21,683 nucleotides of DNA, taken from contig JALCSJ010000011.1 in assembly GCA_022653215.1 (NCBI GenBank), positions 1-21,683 on the forward strand, in the 5' to 3' direction. Below, one piece after another: positions 14,928-21,672 of this stretch. Each line of letters begins with the position of its first letter. The stretch's first letter is position 1. This DNA comes from Acidaminococcaceae bacterium (GTDB taxonomy: Bacteria; Bacillota; Negativicutes; Acidaminococcales; Acidaminococcaceae). The translations under genes and the position numbers were made by a program. The notes under the pieces are model-generated. The model did not search any database, was not told the DNA's origin, and worked only from the letters and a program-made list of their open reading frames with translations.

Positions 14928-15022
14928 AACGACGGCGGACACTAAAAGGTCGGTCACTCTCCCTACGGCTTACGCCGATCTGGTCGAGTATGACCTCCCG
15001 TTTTTAGTGCTCTACCGTCGTT
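14928..15022 (+). ncRNA. Branched hairpin element B (structured intergenic element, unassigned)
   Basis: A 95-base self-folding segment in the 3' region of the lemA-TPM operon. Outer stem: AACGACGG 14928-14935 with CCGTCGTT 15015-15022. Second stem: CACTAAAA 14940-14947 with TTTTAGTG 15002-15009. Inner stem: GGTCACTC 14952-14959 with GAG-ta-TGACC 14986-14995. Terminal hairpin: CGGC-ttac-GCCG 14966-14977. The layered plan (outer stem, internal loop, second stem, branched core) matches the element at 7770-7887. Short sequences recur in the same relative places: AGGTC after the 5' arm of the second stem, TCCCG before its 3' arm and GCTC just after. The strand is unproven. No coding potential. 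Confidence 0.45.
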
Positions 15023-15030
15023 TTGAGGTT

Positions 15031-15061
15031 AAAAAAGAGAGTGCCTAGGCACTCTCTTTTT
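15031..15061. terminator. Bidirectional terminator between convergent genes
   Basis: AAAAAGAGAGTGC-ctag-GCACTCTCTTTTT is a near-perfect symmetric hairpin with A- and T-runs on its two sides, so it can end transcripts from both the TPM gene (plus) and the small exported protein gene (minus). Confidence 0.9.
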
Positions 15062-15084
15062 GTATAAACCAAAGTTTCGCGTTT

Positions 15085-15453
15085 TTAAGTATTGTTGGCA
15101 ATAATGGCGCCTATTACTCCGCCTATAATCAAGCCCGTTACCAGATTGCCTGTATCGCTGTGGGAATCACGATTGTCATGGCGACGATATCGCTCCGGAT
15201 TCCTTCTGCGTTCATTGTTTCTGGAAGGAGGCGGCGGAGCCTGACGTCTGGGTTGTGGTCTATTATCATGCTGAGGTCTTTGCTGCATAGACGGCCTATT
15301 GCCAGGATTGCCCTGAGGCGGTCTTTGTCCCTGACTTTGCCTAGCCGGCGGCGGTGTAGCTGCCTCGATGGTACTTGTCAGAGCGGTAGTTCCCATAAAA
15401 ACAACCAAGGCAAATACTGCAAACACTTTCATTATTCTTTTACTTGTTAGCAT
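15085..15453 (-). CDS. Small exported Pro/Gln/Arg-rich protein with C-terminal glycine-zipper-like segment
   Basis: A 122-residue protein, not recognised by family. A signal peptide is likely (basic start, VFAVFALVVFMGTTALTS, cleavage near IEAA). The middle (about 30-97) is low-complexity, rich in Pro, Gln, Arg and Asn, strongly basic and surely disordered. The C-terminus has a short hydrophobic Gly-rich stretch (NLVTGLIIGGVIGAIIANN), like the glycine-zipper hairpins of small envelope proteins. I chose the ATG at 15453: GAGAGG is nine bases upstream, whereas an ATG three codons earlier would touch the ribosome site. A 22-base perfect palindrome lies just upstream of the ribosome site. Composition makes any homology claim unsafe. 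Confidence 0.65.
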   Translation of the reverse strand: MLTSKRIMKVFAVFALVVFMGTTALTSTIEAATPPPARQSQGQRPPQGNPGNRPSMQQRPQHDNRPQPRRQAPPPPSRNNERRRNPERYRRHDNRDSHSDTGNLVTGLIIGGVIGAIIANNT

Positions 15454-15475
15454 ATTTATCATCCTCTCGCTGCTG

Positions 15476-15497
15476 AAAATGACTGGCCAGTCATTTT
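15476..15497. promoter_or_regulatory. Perfect 22-bp palindrome, TetR-type operator candidate
   Basis: Both 11-base halves match exactly about the core ATGACTGGCCAGTCAT. The size, symmetry and sequence style are typical of operators for TetR/AcrR-family repressors. It lies 22 bases before the ATG of the exported Pro-rich protein, where a bound repressor would block transcription; no TetR gene is in the window. A GC-centred RNA hairpin is an alternative, but there is no T-run in the right place for a strong terminator on the minus strand. Confidence 0.55.
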
Positions 15498-15574
15498 TGT
15501 TATTATCATAGTAGCAACTGAGTATGGCGAAAATATGTCAAAATAGTTATTTTTTTATGTTTTTCTTAATTCTT

Positions 15575-16681
15575 TTATATTTCTGTTTTGGGTTCGTCTT
15601 TATGCTTTATATAGAAATCTTCCATAAATGCGGCCAAAGTCTCGCAGCCTTCTCTGGGCATGGCATTGTAGATAGAAGCTCTGATACCGCCTACACTGCG
15701 GTGTCCCTTTAAGCCTTTCATGTTCTGTTTGGCAGCTTCTTTTACAAATAGCTTTTCTAAATCAGGAGTAGGCAGACCAAAGGTCACATTCATAAAAGAG
15801 CGGCTGGCTTTCTCCGCATATGCTTTATAGAAATCCGGATGGGCATCCAGTGCTGCATATACTAATGCCGCTTTGCTTTCATTTCTTTCCTTCATAGCGG
15901 CCAGACCACCCTGAGCCTTTAGCCATTTAGCTACCAGTCCTACAATATATACACCAAATACCGGCGGTGTATTGTATGTAGAATTTTTATTCATTTGAAT
16001 TTCATAGTTCATCATGCTGGGCAAGGTCTTTTCCCTGTTCTTTACAAAATCACGTCTGGCAATAATAACTACCACCCCGGCCGGTCCAATGTTCTTCTGT
16101 GCCCCTGCATAAATCAAAGAGAATTTTTCCATAGGAATAGGCCTGCTTAATATATCGGATGACAGGTCCGCAATTAGGGGTACATCCCCTGTATCCGGGT
16201 ACTCTTGATATTCTGTTCCCTCAATTGTATTATTGCCTGTAATGTGCAAATAAGCAGTATTATCAGGGAGTACCAATTCACTTAATTTTGGTACTCTATT
16301 GTATTTTTCATTTTTACTGCTGAAAATTACTTCTACCCGGCCCTCTTTTTTAGCTTCTTTAATTGCTTTGTCAGAAAAAGAACTGGTTTCAGCATAAACG
16401 CCGATTTTCCCTGATTCCAGAAAATTCATTGGTACCATGGAAAATTGCAGGCTGGCGCCGCCGCCCATGAACATTACACACCAATCATCTCCTACGCCCA
16501 GTAAATCTTTGATATCTTTCTGAGCTTCGGTATTAATCTTATCGTAAATAGGGTCTCTGTGACTCATTTCCAAAATAGATTCACCGCTATTTTGGCAATC
16601 CAAGAGTTCTGCCTGAACTTGTTGCAAAACCTCCAAAGGCAGCATAGCCGGACCTGCATTAAAATTAAATACTCTATTCAT
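15575..16681 (-). CDS. serC: Phosphoserine aminotransferase
   Basis: A 368-residue PLP enzyme converting 3-phosphohydroxypyruvate and glutamate to phosphoserine and 2-oxoglutarate. Family marks are FNFNAGPAMLP at the N-terminus, ILEMSHRDP, MFMGGGASLQF, and the PLP-lysine segment YAGAQKNIGPAG (K196 from this start); the C-terminus has GHRSVGGIRASIYNAMP with the usual substrate-phosphate ligands. I chose the ATG at 16681 since GGAG is nine bases upstream; an ATG three codons earlier would touch that site. It overlaps the DUF1015 stop by eight bases, so the two are translationally coupled. No serA or serB lies in the window. Confidence 0.96.
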   Translation of the reverse strand: MNRVFNFNAGPAMLPLEVLQQVQAELLDCQNSGESILEMSHRDPIYDKINTEAQKDIKDLLGVGDDWCVMFMGGGASLQFSMVPMNFLESGKIGVYAETSSFSDKAIKEAKKEGRVEVIFSSKNEKYNRVPKLSELVLPDNTAYLHITGNNTIEGTEYQEYPDTGDVPLIADLSSDILSRPIPMEKFSLIYAGAQKNIGPAGVVVIIARRDFVKNREKTLPSMMNYEIQMNKNSTYNTPPVFGVYIVGLVAKWLKAQGGLAAMKERNESKAALVYAALDAHPDFYKAYAEKASRSFMNVTFGLPTPDLEKLFVKEAAKQNMKGLKGHRSVGGIRASIYNAMPREGCETLAAFMEDFYIKHKDEPKTEI

Positions 16682-17930
16682 CTTGCTCATCTCCTATCAA
16701 GTGAATAGCCATAGCATCCCTGAGTTTCGGTTCGAACCAGGTAGATTTGGGAGGCATGGTCAAGCCCTTGTCAGCAGCGGTCATCAGTTGTTCCATAGTA
16801 GTGGGATACATGGCAAAAGCCACTGCAAATTCCCCGTCTGAGACTTTTTGCTCCAATTCTTTCAATCCTCTGATACCGCCAACAAAAGCAATTCTCTTGT
16901 CAGTTCTAGGATCTCCTATATTTAAAACCGGTGCTAATAAATTGTTTTGCAAAATGCTAACATCCAAAGACTTAATAGGATCATCTTCCGGAAAAGTATC
17001 AGGTTTAGCAGTTAGCTTATACCATTTACCACCCAGATACATACCAAAGGTATGCATAACTTTTGGTTTGGGATTTTTCTCTATAGTTTCTACTGTAAAT
17101 TTTTCCGAAATTTTAGCAAGGAATTTGGGGACGTCCATACCATTCAAGTCCTTCACTACTCTGTTATAATCCAAAACGTGCAGAGTTTTTTCCGGGAAAA
17201 TAACAGCCAGGAAATAATTATACTCTTCTTTCCCTGTCTGGTTTGGTCTCTTGGCTAATTCATCAGCCACTAACATAGCAGCAGCGGAACGATGATGCCC
17301 GTCCGCAATATACATGCTGGGAACCTGTTTGAAAAGTTCGGTAATCTCTGTAACTCTCACAGGGTCATTAACAACATAAAGAGTATGCTTTATGCCATCT
17401 TTGGCCGTGAAATCATAAACAGGTTGATGATTACTCATATATTTCAAAAGCAAAGCATTAACCAGCCCTTTGCTCTTATAGGCTAAAAACACCGGGCCGG
17501 TTTGAGCCTTTGTTGTCATAATATGGTTAATTCTATCCTGTTCCTTATCCTTACGGGTAAGTTCATGTTTCTTTATAAGATTGTCTCTGTACTCTTGAAC
17601 GGATGCAGTTGCCACCAGACCAATCTGGATATAAGCGCCCATTTGCTGTCTATAAATATAGTAGCAAGGAGTTGCATCCTGTTTCATCTGACCTTTAGTA
17701 ACATAAGCATCTAAATTTTCTTTTGCTTTAGCATAAACCGTAGGGTCATTATCTTTAATCCCTTCCGGTAAAGTTGCTTCTGATCTGGTAACTTGAATAA
17801 AGCTCAATGGATTTTCTTTTAGTAATTCTCTAGCTTCCTCAGTGTTCATAACATCATAAGGCAGCTCAGCAATTTGGCTGGCCAATTCCGGCACAGGCCG
17901 TAAAGCTCTAAATGGTTTTATAACTGACAT
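16674..17930 (-). CDS. DUF1015 family protein, coupled to serC
   Basis: A 418-residue cytosolic protein of the DUF1015 family. Conserved blocks visible are FRALRPVPELASQIAELPYD near the N-terminus, KKHELTRKDKEQDRINH (120-136), YIADGHHRSAAAM (208-219) and DYNRVV. The D210-G-H-H-R214 motif is like the DG-x-HR block of ParB/sulfiredoxin-fold proteins, among which are the free serine kinases SerK and SbnI. AGGAGG is seven bases upstream of the ATG. It overlaps serC by eight bases, and DUF1015 genes occur beside serA/serC in other anaerobes, so a role at the phosphoserine-serine step is plausible but is an inference. No dedicated phosphoserine phosphatase is visible here. Confidence 0.85.
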   Translation of the reverse strand: MSVIKPFRALRPVPELASQIAELPYDVMNTEEARELLKENPLSFIQVTRSEATLPEGIKDNDPTVYAKAKENLDAYVTKGQMKQDATPCYYIYRQQMGAYIQIGLVATASVQEYRDNLIKKHELTRKDKEQDRINHIMTTKAQTGPVFLAYKSKGLVNALLLKYMSNHQPVYDFTAKDGIKHTLYVVNDPVRVTEITELFKQVPSMYIADGHHRSAAAMLVADELAKRPNQTGKEEYNYFLAVIFPEKTLHVLDYNRVVKDLNGMDVPKFLAKISEKFTVETIEKNPKPKVMHTFGMYLGGKWYKLTAKPDTFPEDDPIKSLDVSILQNNLLAPVLNIGDPRTDKRIAFVGGIRGLKELEQKVSDGEFAVAFAMYPTTMEQLMTAADKGLTMPPKSTWFEPKLRDAMAIHLIGDEQDE

Positions 17931-17959
17931 AAAAATACCTCCTAATAAACATACGTTAT

Positions 17960-17968
17960 ATTATACCA
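17960..17968 (-). promoter_or_regulatory. Extended -10 promoter of DUF1015-serC
   Basis: On the minus strand TGGTATAAT (extended -10), with a weak TTTACG about 18 bases upstream. It lies about 30 bases before the ATG at 17930. Confidence 0.5.
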
Positions 17969-18033
17969 CGTTTATAGGAGGTTCGTAAATCGTTGTTGTG
18001 TTTCAGTACAACAAAAGTACACTGTTGCTACAC

Positions 18034-18525
18034 TTAAAATTTATTTTCTAAATAAGTCTTGAATTTTTCGTTTTTCAAAAGCATCTTCATAATAAAAACC
18101 CCAAGAACTGTTACCGAAAGAAATTCTCCTGCCCCTATGTAGACCATAGTAGTCCACACTGAAACATTGCCCGGAATAGCTGCCAAATAATATAATTCCA
18201 GGCCAATAAGCACACCATTGGCAATTACGGGCAGCAAAGACGCAGTAATTAAATTCGGACAATATTGCATGGGATAAACCGCCAAAAAAGTAGCCAAAGT
18301 ACCTACTGCCATGTCGGTTATGCCGAAAGGACTCCCCAGATTGGCCAGGAAACAGCCTATGACAAGGCCGGGAATGTATTTTTTATTGACAAAAGCCAAA
18401 AGTGTCATAAATTCCGAAACTCTTACCTGGATAGGTCCGTAACTCATGGGAGCCAGTCCAATTGTCAAAGCAATGTACAATGCGGCAATAATCCCATTAG
18501 AAAGAAGAAAATTTAATTTTAACAT
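18034..18525 (-). CDS. queT: QueT-type ECF transporter S component (queuosine precursor uptake)
   Basis: A 163-residue integral membrane protein with about five to six hydrophobic segments. The QueT (DUF988) signature APMSYGPIQVRVSEFMTLL is present, then IPGLVIGCFLANLGSPFG and a DMAVGTLATFLA segment. QueT proteins are S components for a queuosine precursor (preQ0/preQ1) and need a shared ECF module, which is not in the window. I chose the ATG at 18525, with AGAGGTG about nine bases upstream; a longer reading from 18570 has no ribosome site and would cover the riboswitch. The preQ1-I-like leader immediately upstream agrees with this substrate. Confidence 0.93.
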   Translation of the reverse strand: MLKLNFLLSNGIIAALYIALTIGLAPMSYGPIQVRVSEFMTLLAFVNKKYIPGLVIGCFLANLGSPFGITDMAVGTLATFLAVYPMQYCPNLITASLLPVIANGVLIGLELYYLAAIPGNVSVWTTMVYIGAGEFLSVTVLGVFIMKMLLKNEKFKTYLENKF

Positions 18526-18533
18526 AATAATAC

Positions 18534-18582
18534 ACCTCTTGATTTTATTTTTTAAGGAAGTGGGTGCCAAGTAAACACTTCC
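18534..18582 (-). promoter_or_regulatory. preQ1-I-like riboswitch of queT
   Basis: On the minus strand GGAAGTG (18576-18582) pairs with CACTTCC (18556-18562) around a 13-base loop ending GGCACC, followed by an A-rich tail (TTAAAAAATAAAATC). Loop bases CTTG (18568-18571) can pair with CAAG (18538-18541) in the tail, giving the H-type pseudoknot typical of class preQ1-I, right beside the ribosome site AAGAGGTG. An alternative hairpin, AACACTT-cgg-AAGTGTT (18574-18590), competes for the 5' strand of the first stem. Translational control of queT is therefore likely. Confidence 0.72.
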
Positions 18583-18593
18583 GAAGTGTTATT

Positions 18594-18622
18594 ATTGTAA
18601 CACATTTAGGCTTTTTTGCCAA
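18594..18622 (-). promoter_or_regulatory. queT promoter
   Basis: On the minus strand TTGGCA (18617-18622), a 17-base spacer and TACAAT (18594-18599). Transcription would start just ahead of the riboswitch. Confidence 0.7.
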
Positions 18623-18794
18623 CAATTTTACTTTTATTGAATTACAGTGTAGCCCTATTTTCTTAATTTTACTGACTTTTTTGTTCTATTTCTACAAATT
18701 TCGCTTTATTTTGCCGTATTTATGTGTTACAATGTAAAACAATTACGCAGAAAGCTTATGTAAGACATTCTAATTATGATGAGAGGTTATGCAA

Positions 18795-20048
18795 ATGGAA
18801 CAAATTTTAAAGATTTTCAATCTGAACAACCCAATGTGCGCATTTTTAGTAGTTTGTTTACTTTATTACATTGGTGAATTTATCGGTACCAAATCCAAAG
18901 CCTGGATTCCTTCCTGTTTTATTACATCGGTATTATTCTTAGTAGGCTATTGGTATGTATTGCCCAAGAACATTGTAGATATTTCAGGGCTTGGTGCTCC
19001 CTTTGGCGGAATGCTGGCCATTATGATTCTGATTACCCACATGGGTACAGTTATCAGTATTGACCAGTTTAAAACACAATGGAAAATTGTGTGCGTTACC
19101 CTGGCCGGTTTGGTAGGCATGATTGTTTTCTGCTGGCTGTTGATTTATGTTCCCTACGTAGGCCGCACTAATGTTATTGCCGGGCTGCCTCCTTTAACAG
19201 GCGGTATTGTTGCTGCTATCATTATGAATAAAGCCGCTGCCGCTAAAGGGCTGAATACTGCTGCTACTTTAGCTTTAGCATTATATGCAGTCCAAGGTTT
19301 CTTCGGTTATCCTCTTACTGCTGTAGCCTTGAAAAAAGAAGGCACTCTTTTATTGGAACGTTTCCGCAAAGGGGAAGTAACTGAGGAAGAAAAGGAAGAA
19401 ATTAAAGCCAATGAAGCTTCTATGTCAGCAGGACTGAAAGAAAAAAAGACCCTGATTCCCAGAGCCAATCCTAAATTTATTACTACTTCCTTTATTCTCG
19501 GTAAGTTAATGCTGGTAGCCATGTTTTCCATGGTTCTTTCTGTTTTCATGAAAAAAATTCCTGTTTTGTCTTACTTGGCAAATCCTGCGGTTATTACTCT
19601 GTTCTTAGGTATTGTTTTTACAGAACTAGGTTTTCTTGATAAGAATTCCTTGGTTAAAGCTAAGTCAGATGGTTTTGTTATGATGGTATTAATGCTTTTC
19701 ATTTTCTCAGGATATAAAGCAACTACTCAAGAAACACTTATGGCTGCCATTGGTCCAATGTTGATTATTATTATAGTCGGTGTTATCGGCATGGGTATTT
19801 TCTGTATTGCCGTGGGCAAAATAGTAGGTGTTAACTGGAGACTGGCTTTAGCCACATCCTTAACTGCACTCTATGGTTTCCCTCCCAACTTCATTTTAAC
19901 AGAAGAAGCTGTAAAAGCGTTGGCCAAGACCCCTGAAGAACATGACTTTTTGATTGGCAAAATGCTGCCTCCTATGATTGTAGGCGGTTTCGTAACGGTT
20001 ACTATTACTTCTGTTATTATCGCCGGTATCTTTGCAGCGTTAATATAA
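18795..20048 (+). CDS. Unassigned 12-segment transporter with inverted-repeat signature (GltS/2-HCT-like)
   Basis: A 417-residue, very hydrophobic protein with about 10-12 membrane segments in two halves joined by a charged cytosolic loop (about 188-228, rich in Glu and Lys). Each half has a Pro-Pro motif in a probable re-entrant segment: AGLPPLTGGIVAAI (PP 132-133) and YGFPPNFILTEEA (PP 363-364). Paired re-entrant loops in inverted halves are typical of sodium-coupled carriers such as GltS and 2-hydroxycarboxylate families; the exact family is not recognised. I chose the ATG at 18795 (AGAGG eight bases upstream) over the ATG at 18789, which is too close. It heads an operon with the lid-domain gene and M20 hydrolase, so it may import their substrate or export a product. 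Confidence 0.6.
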   Translation: MEQILKIFNLNNPMCAFLVVCLLYYIGEFIGTKSKAWIPSCFITSVLFLVGYWYVLPKNIVDISGLGAPFGGMLAIMILITHMGTVISIDQFKTQWKIVCVTLAGLVGMIVFCWLLIYVPYVGRTNVIAGLPPLTGGIVAAIIMNKAAAAKGLNTAATLALALYAVQGFFGYPLTAVALKKEGTLLLERFRKGEVTEEEKEEIKANEASMSAGLKEKKTLIPRANPKFITTSFILGKLMLVAMFSMVLSVFMKKIPVLSYLANPAVITLFLGIVFTELGFLDKNSLVKAKSDGFVMMVLMLFIFSGYKATTQETLMAAIGPMLIIIIVGVIGMGIFCIAVGKIVGVNWRLALATSLTALYGFPPNFILTEEAVKALAKTPEEHDFLIGKMLPPMIVGGFVTVTITSVIIAGIFAALI

Positions 20049-20071
20049 AAAAATTTAAGGAGAAGATTGAA

Positions 20072-20404
20072 TTGAAAACAACAAATTTTAAAATCACTAT
20101 TCAAGGTCTAAGTGCACACGGCAGTGCTCCTCACTCCGGCCACGATGCTTTAGTAGCTGCTTCTGCCACTATTATGAATCTGCAGGCAATCGCTTCCAGA
20201 ATTAATAATCCCTTAAATCCTTTTGCTTTGACGGTTGCAGCCTTTGACGGCGGCACAAGATTTAATATTATTCCTGACCATGCGGAACTAAAAGGTTCAT
20301 TTGTCACAGAATCTCCGGAGTTCGCCCTAGAAGCCAGTAAACTAATTTCTAAAATTGTTAAAGACTCTGTAGACGTTTACGGCTGCAGTGCTACTATCGA
20401 ATAA
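20072..20404 (+). CDS. Stand-alone M20 peptidase lid (dimerisation) domain protein
   Basis: A 110-residue protein consisting almost only of the M20 dimerisation/lid domain, without the catalytic domain. It shows GLSAHGSAPHSGHDALVAA (12-30, with the conserved H16-G17), SRINNP (42-47) and GGTRFNIIPDHAELKG (60-75, with N65), i.e. the complete lid consensus. The start is a TTG with AAGGAG nine bases upstream, and the stop is 17 bases before the hydrolase gene, which has its own ribosome site. It begins and ends at the domain's natural borders, and no catalytic-domain remnant flanks it, so this looks like a maintained gene rather than debris, though that needs comparison with relatives. In M20 dimers the lid histidine reaches the partner's active site. 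Confidence 0.75.
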   Translation: MKTTNFKITIQGLSAHGSAPHSGHDALVAASATIMNLQAIASRINNPLNPFALTVAAFDGGTRFNIIPDHAELKGSFVTESPEFALEASKLISKIVKDSVDVYGCSATIE

Positions 20405-20421
20405 AAAGGAGATCATGGATA

Positions 20422-21594
20422 ATGTTATTAAAAGATTTAGCTAAACAAAATCACGATTATATTATTGATAGACGTCGTTTTTATCATCGTCATCCGGAAC
20501 TAAGCAGACACGAAGTTGAAACAACAAAGTCCATTATCAAAGACTTAAAAGCTATGGGTATTGAAAAAGTAGAAACTTTTGCCAATGGTGCCCAAGGCTG
20601 CGTTGGTTATATTCAGGGTACTAAACCAGGTAAAACCGTAATGCTGAGAGCCGATATTGATGCTCTGCCTGTTAAAGAAGCTACAGGTTTGGAATTTGCT
20701 TCAGAAAACCCCGGCTGCATGCATGCCTGCGGTCATGATAATCACATTGCCATGCAATTAGGCGCAGCTAAAATTCTCCAAAGTATCAGAGACAAATTTT
20801 CCGGCACTGTAAAGGTGCTTTTCCAGCCTTCTGAGGAAACTGCCTGGGGAGCTAAGGAACTAACCAGTCAAGGAGTTTGTGATGGGGTAGACGCTATGTA
20901 TGGAGTTCACATCTGGTCTACTTTGGATGCTCCTAAGGTTGATATGCAGTATGGCGAGAGAATGTGTTCTGCAGATATTTTCTACATTGACATTACCGGC
21001 AAAACAATTAATCCTGATAACCCTCTGGAAGGCAATGATGTTGTAGTTGCTGCTTCTGCTGTAATTATGGGATTGCAAACCGTTGTCAGCCGTTTAAAAG
21101 ACCCCTCTGCCACTTCCGTAGTAACAGTCGGAACTTCTGAAACTAAAGTAAACGGTGCTACTACTACTATTTCCATGACCGGTACCACCAGAACTTTCCG
21201 CAAAGATGTACGTGATAAATTCGCTGCACAAATGAACAAGCTCATTACGGAAATTGCCGAAGCATATGGTTGTCAAGGAAAACTCAAATATGAATATATG
21301 ACCGGTCCTATTGTTAATGATGAACATGGCTTGGTAGATATAGCTAGAAACGCTGTAGTAGAAAACTATGGCGAAGCCGGCCTAGGCAACCAGGAAAAAG
21401 TAACAGGTGCAGAAGATTACTGCTACTATATGGAAAAATGCCCTGCTATTTTCGGTTTTGTCGGTGCTCGCAGTAAAGATGTTCCCGGTTCTGAAATGAG
21501 CAACCACCATCAGTGCTTTAATCCTGATGAACGTACTCTGGAACGCGGCGCCTGTGTTGCTGCTCAATTTGCTTTCGATTTCTTGACTAAATAA
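20422..21594 (+). CDS. M20D-family amidohydrolase/aminoacylase with degenerate lid
   Basis: A 390-residue, full-length M20D metallohydrolase (IAA-amino-acid hydrolase/aminoacylase group), cleaving the amide bond of an N-acyl amino acid or similar. The catalytic domain looks intact: RADIDALPVKE (76-86), MHACGHDNH (100-108, with C103, H105, D106), the base FQPSEE (E138, E139), VHIW (H163) and SNHHQCFNPDE with a late metal histidine. The lid (about 184-293) is unusual: at the GxxAHG position it reads GKTINP, so the conserved His-Gly is N197-P198, and two residues are lost before the conserved Asn (N244). The ATG at 20422 has AGGAG 10 bases upstream. The lone lid protein directly upstream keeps the missing histidine. 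Confidence 0.92.
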   Translation: MLLKDLAKQNHDYIIDRRRFYHRHPELSRHEVETTKSIIKDLKAMGIEKVETFANGAQGCVGYIQGTKPGKTVMLRADIDALPVKEATGLEFASENPGCMHACGHDNHIAMQLGAAKILQSIRDKFSGTVKVLFQPSEETAWGAKELTSQGVCDGVDAMYGVHIWSTLDAPKVDMQYGERMCSADIFYIDITGKTINPDNPLEGNDVVVAASAVIMGLQTVVSRLKDPSATSVVTVGTSETKVNGATTTISMTGTTRTFRKDVRDKFAAQMNKLITEIAEAYGCQGKLKYEYMTGPIVNDEHGLVDIARNAVVENYGEAGLGNQEKVTGAEDYCYYMEKCPAIFGFVGARSKDVPGSEMSNHHQCFNPDERTLERGACVAAQFAFDFLTK

Positions 21595-21629
21595 CACTTA
21601 AATTAAAAAGACTGTGCACAATAATTACA

Positions 21630-21672
21630 AGACCGAGAGAAGCGTGCTTCTCTCGGTCTAATATTTATTTTA
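21630..21672 (+). terminator. Terminator of the transporter-M20 operon
   Basis: AGACCGAGAGAAG (21630-21642) pairs perfectly with CTTCTCTCGGTCT (21647-21659) around CGTG, followed by an interrupted T-rich run (ATATTTATTTT). Its left arm resembles positions 7768-7791 at 20 of 24 bases. Confidence 0.8.

Noticed and set aside
14921..15020. tRNA-like pieces on the minus strand: GGTAGAGCAC (like a D-arm) and GTTCAAATCC (like a T-arm)
   Set aside because: No acceptor stem pairs across the ends, the T-stem does not pair, and the middle is far too long for an anticodon arm. The pieces are part of the layered hairpin element.
16747..17169. A 140-codon open frame on the plus strand
   Set aside because: Antisense to the DUF1015 gene and without any sensible start signal or similarity.
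20072..20404. The lid-domain gene as a frameshifted or truncated M20 pseudogene
   Set aside because: No remnant of an M20 catalytic domain lies on either side in any frame, the reading frame is clean, it has its own ribosome site, and its lid motifs are better kept than in the full-length neighbour. Decay cannot be wholly excluded without relatives.
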